From Gavia stellata (taxonomy: Eukaryota > Chordata > Aves > Gaviiformes > Gaviidae), in assembly GCF_030936135.1 (NCBI RefSeq), contig NW_026776913.1:2108001-2172000 (forward strand): a DNA stretch of 64,000 nucleotides, in the 5' to 3' direction. Positions 45,815 to 57,400 of this stretch are shown here, piece after piece. Position 1 is the first letter of the stretch, and every line of letters starts with the position of its first letter. The translations under genes were made by a program, and so were the position numbers. Below the pieces are notes generated by a model. It saw only the letters and a program-made list of their open reading frames with translations. It did not search any database and was not told the DNA's origin.

Positions 45815-46990
45815 GTGGAATAATTGCTGGAGGTAATTTAGGAATTAAATTTATATTAAAGGTACAGCGTTGAAGGTACAGCATTGAAGAAATCTTCAGG
45901 GTGGAATGTGGCAAATATGCAAGGAATCCATCCCACAGAAGCTCCCTAGGCAACCTTAGATGTTGGCAACACCAGGGGAGTTTGGTGTGCTGACTCTAAG
46001 AGAAACTACACGGAGGGTGGAGCGGAGTGAAGACACTGCGGCCAGGCTCTGGGATAAGACGGGAACTGGAAGTTACTATGGAACTGACAAGCTGCATATT
46101 TCCTACCCTGAGCTGCATATTTACCACCCTGAGCCAACAGTCTGTCATTTTTTGACAAAATACTCTCCTTTGGGTGAACTTTGCTCATTATAATCTCATT
46201 ATAATACCAGAAAACACACCTCCATCCCAAAGCTACCCACCTCCAAGGTGCGACCACCCCTCACTGAGCCTGCGCTCTGAATTTTTCATAGTCTATACCT
46301 TTAAAAGTAGACGAGAAACTTTTACACCAATTACAATAGAGGTATGTATGACTAGAGTCACTCAAGCTCCACCTGTAAGGACAAATAATATAAAATGGCT
46401 TAAGAGAGAAGGATGCCAGGGAAGATACCATCGCAGACCACCTTTGACACCTGGGATCAGTCGACGGGCTGAGCCTCTCTTCCCCCCCACAGGGACGCCT
46501 TTGGGTAAGGTTCGAACACTTGGTTATACCGAGGGCTTCCCCGGGAAACTTAGAAATCTCTATAGAGTTGCTTTATAACTTAATGCGTTTGTAGCCAGGC
46601 TATATTACTCACATTCTTGGTATTTGCACATGCTTTGCAAGCAGTAATTTTATCACTGGCAATCCAAAAGAACTTGTGGATCTGTTGCTTCAATAAACTG
46701 CACTACTCACTAATCTAGCCGTGAGAGTTCTCATTGAACGCCACCAAATCCCTTAAGTGTGGCCGTGCTGGTTCATGGAACGCGACTAGACTGAAAGTGT
46801 GCAGTGTTACGAGTGTATCCGTAATCGTGAGAGTTCAATACATTGAACGCGACCGGGCTTGTAACACAGAAAAACTGGGCATCACTCAGAATCTAAGCCT
46901 AGCCACCCCCAGCCCCTCTGATATCTGAGGACAAGCTGGAATGCAAGGGGGTTTATTTTCTGCCAAATTGCCTTGCCCTTTAACGCGACA
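45815..46990 (+). mobile_element. Solo LTR of an endogenous retrovirus (fossil)
   Basis: A long terminal repeat of avian endogenous retrovirus type. It has an AT-rich U3-like part, a polyadenylation signal at 46,692-46,697, and a U5-like part with repeated AACGCGAC-type motifs (near 46,779, 46,844 and 46,981). The right edge is well placed at about 46,990, because the next bases match the other CR1 locus; the left edge is uncertain. No internal genes or second LTR are seen, so it is a solo remnant. The family is not assigned. It is absent from the homologous position at 21,235 and is therefore probably younger than that duplication. Confidence 0.65.
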
Positions 46991-47149
46991 TACCCTCTTG
47001 ACCACTGCAACAGCCTCACTCACAGCCAACACTGCATTGGTTTGACAGGGACAAAAGAAATCCATTCATTGCATCCAACATGGAAACACCTTCCACATGA
47101 ACCTGACTAGAGTTTTCCCCACCCTTTTGCAGAAGGGGATAAGGAAGCA
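46991..47149. other. Flank shared with the first CR1 locus
   Basis: Inverted match to about 21,075-21,235. It is ordinary sequence flanking the CR1 3' end. Confidence 0.6.
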
Positions 47150-48430
47150 CCAAGAGAATCAGAGAATCGCAGTGTGACAGGGGCTGGAATGGACCTCTGG
47201 ACTCATCTAGTCCAACCCCTCACCAGAGCAGGTTCACTTAGAGCAGATTGCACAGGAATGCTTCCAGGCGAGTTTTTAATATCTCCAGAGAAGGAGACTC
47301 CGCAACCTCTCTGGGCAGATTGTTCCAGGGCTCTGACACCCTCAAAGGAAAGAAGTTCCTCCTCATGTTAAGATGGAACTTCCTATGACCATGTTTGTGC
47401 CCACTACCTCTTGACCTGTCACTGGGCACCACTGAAAAAAGACTGGCCCCATCCTCCTGGCACCCACCCCTTAACTATTTCTAAGCATTAATATGATCCC
47501 CCTCAGTCTTCTCTTCTCCAAACTATAATAACCCAAGTCCCTCAGCCTTTCCTCCTAAGAAAGCTGTTCCACTCCCCTAATCATCTTTGTAGCCCTTTGC
47601 TGTCCTCTCTCCAGCAGCTCCCTGTCCTTCTTGAACCGGGGAGCCCAGAACAGGACACAGTTCTCCAGATGCGGCCTCACCAGGGCAGAGTAGAGGGGGA
47701 GGATAACCTCCCTCGCCCTCCTAGCCACACTCTTCTGGATGCAGCCCAGGATACCATTGGCCTTCTTGGCTCCAAGGGCACATTGGTGGCTCGTGGTCAT
47801 CCTGTTGTCCCCCAGGACTCCCAGGTCCCTTTCCACAGAGCTGCTCTCCAGCAGCTCAGCCCCTAACCTGTGCTGATGCAGGGGGTTATTCCGCCCCCGG
47901 TGCAGTGCCCTACACTTGCCTTTGCTGAATTTCATCAGGTTCCTCTCTGCCCAACTCTCCAGCCTGTCCAGGTCACGCGGAATGGCAGCGCAGCCTTCCG
48001 CTGTATCCACCACTCCTCCCAGTTTTGTGTCATCAGCAAACTTGCTGAGGGCACCCTCTATCCCTTCATCCAGGTCATTGATGAATGTATTGAACAGGAC
48101 TGGACCCAGTCCTGACCCCTGGGGAACACCACTTGTGACAGACCTCCAACTAGACTCTGGGCCACTAATCACAACCCTCAGAGCTCTGTCTATCAGCCAG
48201 TTCCAAATCCACCCCACTGTCCATTCCATCACACTTCCTACGCTTGCCTCTGAGGATGATGTGGGAGACGGTGTCGAAAGCCTTGCTGAAGCCAAGGCAG
48301 ACAACATCCACTGCCCTCCCCGCATCTATCCATGCAGTCATGCCATTGTAGAAGGCTATCAGATTGGTCAGACATGACTTTGCTTGGTGAATCCATGTTG
48401 ACTACTTCTGATAACCTTCTTCTCCTCCTG
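47150..48430 (-). mobile_element. CR1 ORF2 reverse-transcriptase half and 3' end
   Basis: Inverted partner of 19,795-21,074. The minus strand reads [26 protein letters not shown], then without interruption [29 protein letters not shown] and [16 protein letters not shown]. It ends [16 protein letters not shown]; the terminal repeats are near 47,150-47,175. A 256-codon frame is open (47,555-48,325), so this copy is better preserved than the one at 19,795, but it is 5'-truncated and cannot be active. Confidence 0.92.
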
Positions 48431-49757
48431 GTGCTTTGAGATGACGCCCAGAACGAGCAGCACGGGGAATAAACACAAAGAATTGGAGATCTGTGTGCGG
48501 TCGCAGGGCCATGATCCCGTTGCAATGACTGAGACATGGTGGGATAGCTCACATGACTGGAATGTTGTCATGGATGGCTGTGTTCTTTTTAGGAAAGATA
48601 GGCCAGCAAGGGGAGGTGGTGGAGTTGCTCTTTATGTGAGAGAGCAACTGGAATGTATCGAGCTCTCCCTGGGGGCAGATGAAGAGCGAGTTGAGAGCTT
48701 GTGGGTAAGGATTAAGGGGCAGGCTGACATGAGAGATGCTGTTGTGGGTGTTGATTACAGGCAACCTGATCAGGGTGGGGAAAATGAGGAGGCCTTCTAC
48801 AGACAGCTGAGAGTCCTCTCACCATCACAGGTCTCAGTTCTCCTGGGGGATTTCACTCACCCTACACAGCCAGGCGTGTACGATCCAGGAGGTTCCCCCA
48901 GTGCATTGATGATAACTTTTTGGCTCAGGTGGTGGAGGAGCCGACAAGGAGAGGTGTTCTACTGGACCTAGGACTGACAAACAAAGAGGGACTGGTGAGG
49001 GACATGGAGGTTGGGGGCAGCCTTGGCTGTAGGGATCATGAGAAGACAGAGTTTCAGATCATGTGCAGTATGGACAAAAGGACGAGAAGGATTGTGACCT
49101 TGGACTTGAGGAGGGCGACCTTTGATCTCCTCAAGAAACTGCTTGGAGAAATCCCATGGGTTAGGGCTCTAGAGGGTAGGGGGGCTCAAGAGAGCTGGAT
49201 GATCTTCATGTCCCACTTCCTCCAAGCTCAGGATCAGTGTATCCCTAAGAGCAAGAAATGAGGCAAGGGAAGCAGGAGACATGCATGGTTGAGCAGGGAG
49301 CTGCTGAAAAAGGTCAAGTGGAAGAAGGAAGTTCAGAATGCATGGAAGAAGGGACTGACCGCTTGGGAAGATGTCAGGAATGCTGTCAGAGTATGCAGGG
49401 ATGGAAGGAGGAAAGCCAAGGCTTCCTTGGATTCAACCTGTCAAGGTCAACAGGAAGGGTTTCTTCAAGTCCAACAGAGGTGAAAGGAAACCTGGAGAAA
49501 AGGTGGTCCCGCTGTCAAATGAGGCAGGCGCCATGGTGAGAGATGATGCAGAGAAGGTGGTGTTCCCAAACGCCTTCTTTGCTTCAGTCTTTGCTGCTCC
49601 GGCCAGCCCTCAGGAGTCCCAGACTTTGGAGGTCACCGAGAAAGTGTGGAGGAAGGCAGACTTTCCCTTGGTAGAGGAGGATTAAGTTAGAGGCCAATGA
49701 AGTAAACTGGACGTCCACAAGTCTTTTCTAACCTTTGTGATTCTGTGACTCTGTAAT
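48431..49757 (+). mobile_element. CR1 ORF2 endonuclease half, head-to-head with the reverse-transcriptase half
   Basis: The plus strand encodes the CR1 APE endonuclease: GNKHKELEICVRSQGHD, MTETWWDSSHDWN, GGGGVALYVREQL, VSVLLGDFTHP. In shifted frames there follow RGVLLDLGLTNKEGLVRDM, KTEFQIM, NAWKKGLTAWEDV, KGFFKSN and DAEKVVFPNAFFASVF. It stops where the reverse transcriptase should begin (SKLDVHKS-like) and ends with GATTCTGTGACTCTG at about 49,743-49,754. The junction with the minus-strand half at 48,430 is the same as at 19,790. Confidence 0.88.
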
Positions 49758-49762
49758 GAAAG

Positions 49763-52040
49763 GCCATAAAAGCCCATAGAACCTCCTTAAATGTCCATGA
49801 AACGTCCATAAGTGTCCATAAATACTCCATAAACGTCCCTAAAATGTCTATAAATGCCCATAAAACCTCCATAAATGTCCATAAAAGGTCATAAACGTCC
49901 ATGAAACATCTATAAATGTCCATAAAACCTCCATGAATGTCCATAAAAGGTCATAAACGTCCATGAAACATCCATAAATATCCATGAAATGCTCATAAAT
50001 GTCCATAAAACCTCCATAAATGCTTATAGAACCTCCATAAAAGTCCATAAAACCTCCATAAATGTCCATATAAGATCATGAATGTCCATAAAACCTCCAT
50101 AAAATCCATGAAACCTCCATAAATGTCCATATAAGTTCATAAACATCCATGAAACGTCTATAAATGTCCCTAAAACCTCCATAAATGCCCATAAAACCTC
50201 CATAAATGTCCATAAAAGGTCATAAACGTCCATGAAACTGCTATAAATGTCCCTAAAACCTCCATAAATGTCCATAAAAGTTCATAAACGTCCATGAAAC
50301 ATCTATAAATGTCCCTAAAACCTCCATAAATGTCCATAAAAGTTCATAAGCGTCCATAAAACGTCTATAAATGTCCATGAAACGTCTATAAATGTCCCTA
50401 AAACCTCCATAAATGTCCATAAAAGTTCATAAACGTCCATGAAACGTCTATAAATGTCCATAAAACCTCCATAAATGCCCATAAAACCTCCATAAATGTC
50501 CATAAAAGTTCATAAACGTCCATGAAACTGCTATAAATGTCCATAAAACCTCCATAAATGTCCATAAAAGGTCATAAAAGTCCATGAAACATCTATGAAT
50601 GTCCATAAAACCTCCATAAATGTCCATAAAAGTTCATAAACGTCCATGAAACATCTATAAATGTCCATAAAACCTCCATAAATGCCCATAAAACCTCCAT
50701 AAATGTCCATAAAAGTTCATAAACGTCCATGAAACGTCTATAAATGTCCATAAAACCTCCATAAATGTCCATAAAAGGTCATAAACGTCCATGAAACATC
50801 TACGAATGTCCATAAAACCTCCATAAATGTCCATTAAAGGTCATAAAAGTCCATGAAACATCTATGAATGTCCATAAAACCTCCATAAATGCCCATAAAA
50901 CCTCCATAAATGTCCATAAAAGTTCATAAGCGTCCATGAAACGTCTATAAATGTCCATAAAACCTCCACGAATGTCCATAAAAGTTCATAAACGTCCATG
51001 AAACATCTATAAATGTCCATAAAACCTCCATAAATTCCCATAACACGTCCATAAATGCCCATAAAAGTTCATAAACGTCCATGAAACTGCTATAAATGTC
51101 CCTAAAACCTCCATAAATGTCCATAAAAGTTCATAAACGTCCATGAAACATCTATAAATGTCCCTAAAACCTCCATAAATGCCCATAAAACCTCCATGAA
51201 TGTCCATAAAAGTTCATAAACGTCCATGAAACTGCTATAAATGTCCCTAAAACCTCCATAAATGTCCATAAAAGTTCATAAACGTCCATGAAACATCTAT
51301 AAATGTCCATAAAACCTCCATAAATGCCCATAAAACCTCCATAAATGTCCATAAAAGTTCATAAACGTCCATGAAACTGCTATAAATGTCCCTAAAACCT
51401 CCATTAATGTCCATAAAAGGTCATAAAAGTCCATGAAACATCTATGAATGTCCATAAAACCTCCATAAATGTCCGTAAAAGTTCATAAACGTCCATGAAA
51501 CGTCTATAAATGTCCATAAAACCTCCATAAATGCCCATAACACGTCCATAAATGTCCATAAAAGTTCATAAACGTCCATGAAACATCTATAAATGTCCAT
51601 AAAACCTCCATAAATGTCCATAAAAGTTCATAAACGTCCATGAAACATCTATAAATGTCCATAAAACCTCCATAAATGCCCATAACCCGTCCATGAATGC
51701 CCATAAAAGTTCATAAACGTCCATGAAACTGCTATAAATGTCCCTAAAACCTCCATAAATGTCCATAAAAGTTCATAAACGTCCATGAAACATCTATAAA
51801 TGTCCCTAAAACCTCCATAAATGCCCATAAAACCTCCATAAATGTCCATAAAAGTTCATAAACGTCCATGAAACATCTATAAATGTCCCTAAAACCTCCA
51901 TAAATTCCCATAAAACCTCCATAAATGTCCATAAAAGGTCATAAACGTCCATGAAACGTCTATAAATGTCCATAAAACCTCCATAAATGCCCATAAATCC
52001 TCCATAAATGTTCATGAAACCTCCCTAAACGCCTATGAAA
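49763..52040 (-). repeat. AT-rich satellite, left array
   Basis: Tandem subunits of 20-21 bases; on the minus strand TGGACATTTATGGAGGTTTTA-like. A higher-order pattern of about seven subunits (about 145 bases) is visible: the marker AAACTGCTATAAATGTCC recurs at about 50,236, 50,525, 51,085, 51,230, 51,374 and 51,727. Because 21 is a multiple of 3, minus-strand frames read as MDIYGGF repeats of 60-85 codons. These are not genes. Confidence 0.93.
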
Positions 52041-52121
52041 TCGTGAGTTCCGACCGGATTTGCTGAGTGTCTCCCATCCCTCCACGAGGACGCTACGGAT
52101 TTGGGAAGAGCTGGAATTTAC
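52041..52121. other. Unique 81-base centre between mirror-image satellite arrays
   Basis: Non-satellite sequence containing GTTCCGACCGGATTTGC and CACGAGGACGCTACGG. It is CpG-richer than its surroundings and separates two arrays of the same satellite in opposite orientation. Confidence 0.8.
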
Positions 52122-54387
52122 TTTTATGGACATTTATGGAGCTTTTAGGGACATTTATGGAGTATTTAGGGACATTTATGAACGTTTCATGGATATTTAT
52201 AAAGGTTTCATGGACGTTCATGAATTTTTATGGACATTTATGGAGGTTTTATGGGCATTTATAAAGGTTTCATGGAGATTTCTGGACGTTTCATGGACGT
52301 TTATGAACTTTTATGGGCATTTATGGAGGTTTTATGGACATTTATAGACGTTTCGTGGACGTTTATGAACTTTTACAGACATTTGTGAAGGTTTTATGGA
52401 CATTTATGAACGTTTCATGGACATTTATAAAGGTTTCATGGACGTTCATGAATTTTTATGGACATTTATGGACGTTTCATGGACATTTATAAAGGTTTCA
52501 TGGAGATTTATGAACGTTTCATGGACGTTTATGAACTTTTACGGACATTTATGGAGGTTTTATGGACATTTATAGTCGTTTCATGGACGTTTATGAAATT
52601 TTATGGGCATTCATGGAGGTTTCATGAACATTTATGGAGTATTTATGGGCATTTGTGGATGTTTTATGGACATGGATGAAGATTTTATGGACAGTTATGG
52701 AGGTTTCATGAATATTTATGGACTTTTTATGGACATTTATGGAAGTTTTGTGGATATTTATGGAGCTTTTATGGACATTTATAGATGTTTCATGGACATT
52801 TATAGACATTCATGGACATTTATAGACTTTTCATGGACATTTATGGAGGTTTGATGGACATTTATGGAAATTTCATGGACATTTATGGACTTTTATGGGC
52901 ATTCATGTAGGTTTTATGGAAATTTATGGATATTTATGGACGTTTCATGGACATTTATGGAGATTCTATGGACATTTATAGACGTTTCATGGACGTTTAT
53001 GACCTTTTATGGAAATTCATGGAGGTTTTATGGACATTTATAGATGTTTCATGGACGTTTATGAACTTTTACGGACATTTATGGAGGTTTTATGGACACT
53101 TATAGACGTTTCATGGACGTTTATGAACTTTTATGGACATTTATGGAGGTTTTATAGGCATTTATGGAGGTTTTAGGGACATTTATAGACGTTTCATGGA
53201 TGTTTATGAACTTTTATGGACATTTATGGAGGTTTTAGGGACATTGATAGATGTTTCATGGACGTTTATGAACTTATATGGACATTAATGGAGGTTTCAT
53301 GGATTTTATGGAGGTTTTATGGACATTCATGATCTTATATGGACATTTATGGAGGTTTTATGGACATTTATGGACATTTATGGGCGTTTCATGGATATTT
53401 ATGGATGTTTCATGGACGTTTATGAACTTTTACGGACATTTATGAACTTTTATAGACATTTATGGAGGTTTCATGGACATTTATGGAGGATTTATGGGCA
53501 TTTATGGACGTTTTGTGGGAATTTATGGAGATGCTATGAGCATTTCCGGAGGTTTTAGGTCATTCATGAACTTTTATGGGCATTTATGGAGGTTTTATGA
53601 ACATTTATAGAGGTTTCATGGACATCTAAAGACATTTATGAACTTTTATGTGCATTTATGGGCATTTCATGGACATCCATGGAGGACTGATGAACATTTA
53701 TGGAATTTCATGGACACTTATGGACGTTTCATCAACTTTTATGGACTTTTACAGACATTTATGAGGGTTTTATGGACTGTTATGGAGATTTTATTGACGT
53801 TTATGGGCGTTTCATGGGCATTTATGAACTTTTATTGGCATTTATGGGCATTTAATGGACATTTATGAAGGTTTCGTGGATATTTATGGAGGTTTTGTGG
53901 ACATTTATGCGTCTTTCATGGATATTTATGGTGGTTTCATGGACGTTTATGAACTTTTACGGGCATTTCTGGCGCTGCTATGAAAATTTATGGAGGTTTT
54001 AGGGCAATTTATATAGGTTTTGCAGACATCTATGGAGATTTTATGGACATTTATGGACTTTTATGTGTATTTATGGAGGTTTTATACACATTCATGGAGG
54101 TTTTATGGGCATTTATGGAGGTTTTATGGAACTTTATGGACTTCTATGGACATTTATGGACAATTATGAAGATTTTATAAATATTTATAGAGAATTTAAA
54201 GGCATTTATGGACTTTCATGGACATATATGGGGGTTTGATAAAAATTTATGAACTTCTATGGACATTTCTGGGCGTTTCATTGACTTTTATGGGCATTTA
54301 TGGAGGTTTTAGGGGCATTTATGAAATTTTATGGACATTTAAGGCCTTTTATGGGCATTTATGGAGATTTTATGGACATTTTTTTGG
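52122..54387 (+). repeat. AT-rich satellite, right array (inverted)
   Basis: The same subunit family now reads TGGACATTTATGGAGGTTTTA-like on the plus strand. The array is 2,266 bases long against 2,278 for the left array. It is more degenerate, especially beyond about 53,600, and lacks the clear 145-base higher-order pattern. Short frames (up to 95 codons) are repeat translations only. Confidence 0.93.
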
Positions 54388-54485
54388 TGGAAAGGTTGGT
54401 TCCTGGTGGGATCCTGCTCCACGACTCGTCCTCCATGGGGCTGCAGCTTCCATGACGTCAATGGGGTGGAAGGTGGGGAGAAGAG
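54388..54485. other. Junction between the two satellites
   Basis: About 98 bases of non-repeat sequence, including a TGACGTCA palindrome at 54,453-54,460. No gene is present. Confidence 0.7.
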
Positions 54486-57400
54486 CCATGGTGGAGCAGG
54501 GACACCCCATGGCGACCCACAGCCCCTGGAGCACCCATGGTGGAGCAGGGACACCCCATGGAGACCCACAGCCCCTGGAGCACCCATGGTGGAGCACGGA
54601 CACCCCATGGAGACCCACAGCCCCTGGAGCACCCATGGTAGAGCACAGACACCCCATGGAGACCCACAGACCATGGAGCACCCATGGTGGAGCACGGACA
54701 CCCCATGGAGACCCACAGCCCCTGGAGCACCCATGGTGGAGCAGGGACACCCCATGGAGACCCACAGCCCATGGAGCACCCATGGTGGAGCAGGGACACC
54801 CCATGGAGACCCACAGCCCATGAAGCACCCATGGTGGAGCAGGGGCACCCCATGGCGACCCACAGCCCCTGGAGCACCCATGGTGGAGCAGGGGCACCCC
54901 ATGGAGACCCACAGCCCCTGGAACACCCATGGCGGGACACGGACATTCCATGGCGACCCACAGACCCTGGAGCACCCATGGTGGAGCACAGACACCCCAT
55001 GGAGACCCACAGCCCCGGGAGCACCCATGGTGGAGCAGGGACACCCCATGGAGACCCACAGCCCATAGAGAAGCCATGGTGGATCAGGGACGCCCCATGG
55101 AGACCCACAGCCCATGGAGCACCCATGGTGGAGCAGGGACACCCCATGGAGACCCACAGCCCATGGAGCACCCATGGTGGAGCACGGACACCCCATGGAG
55201 ACCCACAGCCCATGGAGCACCCATGGTGGAGCACGGACACCCCATGGAGACCCACAGCCCCTGGAGCACCCATGGTGGAGCACAGACACCCCATGGAGAC
55301 CCACAGCCCCTGGAGCACCCATGGTGGAGCAGGGACACCCCATGGCGACCCACAGCTCCTGGAGCACCCATGGTGGAGCAGGGACACCCCATGGAGACCC
55401 GCAGCCCATGGAGCACCCATGGTCGAGCAGGGACACCCCATGGCGACCCACAGCCCCTGGAGCACCCATGGTGGATTATGAGCACCCCATGGCGACCCAC
55501 AGCCCCTAGAGCACCCATGGCGGAGCACGGACACCCCATGGAGACCCACAGCCCCTGGAGCACCCATGGTGGAAGAGGGACACCCCATGGCGACCCACAG
55601 CCCCTGGAGCACCCATGGTGGAGCAGGGACACCCCATGGAGACCCACAGCCCCTGGAGCACCCATGGTGGAGCACAGACACCCCATGGCGACCCACAGCC
55701 CATGGAGCACCCATGGTGGAGCAGGGACACCCCATGGAGACCCACAGCCCCTGGAGCACCCATGGTGGAAGAGGGACACCCCATGGCGACCCACAGCCCC
55801 TGGAGCACCCATGGTGGAGCAGGGACACCCCATGGACACCCACAGCCCCTGGAGCACCCATGGTGGAGCAGGGACACCCCATGGCGACCCACAGCCCATG
55901 GAGCACCCATGGTGGAGCAGGGACACCCCATGGCGACCCACAGCCCATGGAGCACCCATGGTGGAGCAGGGACACCCCATGGCGACCCACAGCCCATGGA
56001 GCACCCATGGTGGAGCAGGGACACCCCATGGAGACCCACAGCCCCTGGAGCACCCATGGTGGAAGAGGGACACCCCATGGCGACCCACAGCCCCTGGAGC
56101 ACCCATGGTGGAGCAGGGACACCCCATGGAGACCCACAGCCCCTGGAGCACCCATGGTGGAGCAGGGACACCCTATGGAGCCCCACAGCCCATGGAGCAC
56201 CCATGGTGGAGCACAGATATCCCATGTAGACCCACAGCCCCTGGAGCACCCATCGTGGAGCAGGGACACCCCATGGAGACCCACAGCCCCTGGAGCACCC
56301 ATGGAGGTACAGGGACACCCCATGGAGACCCACAGCCCCTGGAGCACCCATGGTGGAGCAGGGACACCCCATGGAGACCCACAGCCCCTGGAGCACCCAT
56401 GGTGGAGCAGGGACACCCCATGGAGACCCACAGCCCCTGGAGCACCCATGGTGGAGCAGGGACACCCCATGGAGACCCACAGCCCATGGAGCACCCATGG
56501 TGGAGCACGGACACCCCATGGAGACCCACAGCCCCTGGAGCACCCATGGTGGAGCACAGCCACCCCATGGAGACCCACAGCCCATGGAGCACCCATGGTG
56601 GAGCACGGACACCCCATGGCGACCCACAGCCCATGGAGCACCCATGGTGGATAATTGACACACCATGGAGACCCACAGCCCCTGGAGCACCCATGGTGGA
56701 GCAGGGACACCCCATGGAGACCCACAGCCCCTGGAGCACCCATGGTGGAAGAGGGACACCCCATGGCGACCCACAGCCCCTGGAGCACCCATGGTGGAGC
56801 AGGGACACCCCATGGAGACCCACAGCCCATGGAGCACCCATGGTGGAGCACGGACACCCCATGGAGACCCACAGCCCCTGGAGCACCCATGGTGGAGCAG
56901 GGACACCCCATGGCGACCCACAGCCCCTGGAGCACCCATGGTGGAGCAGGGACACCCCATGGAGACCCACAGCCCCTGGAGCACCCATGGTGGAGCAGGG
57001 ACACCCCATGGCGACCCACAGCCCCTGGAGCACCCATGCTGGAGCAGGGACACCCCATGGAGACCCACAGCCCCTGGAGCACCCATGCTGGAGCAGGGAC
57101 ACCCCATGGAGACCCACAGCCCCTGGAGCACCCATGGTGGAGCACAGACACCCCATGGAGACCCACAGCCCATGGAGCACCCATGCTGGAGCAGGGACAC
57201 CCCATGGCGACCCACAGCCCCTGGAGCACCCATGCTGGAGCAGGGACACCCCATGGAGACCCACAGCCCATGGAGCACCCATGGTGGAGCAGGGACACCC
57301 CATGGAGACCCACAGCCCCTGGAGCACCCATGGTGGAGCACAGACACCCCATGGAGACCCACAGCCCCTGGAGCACCCATGGTGGAGCAGGGACACCCCA

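Noticed and set aside
49848-53868. Many small open frames reading MDIYGGF-type repeats
   Set aside because: The satellite subunit length of 21 is a multiple of three, so open frames follow automatically. There is no gene structure.
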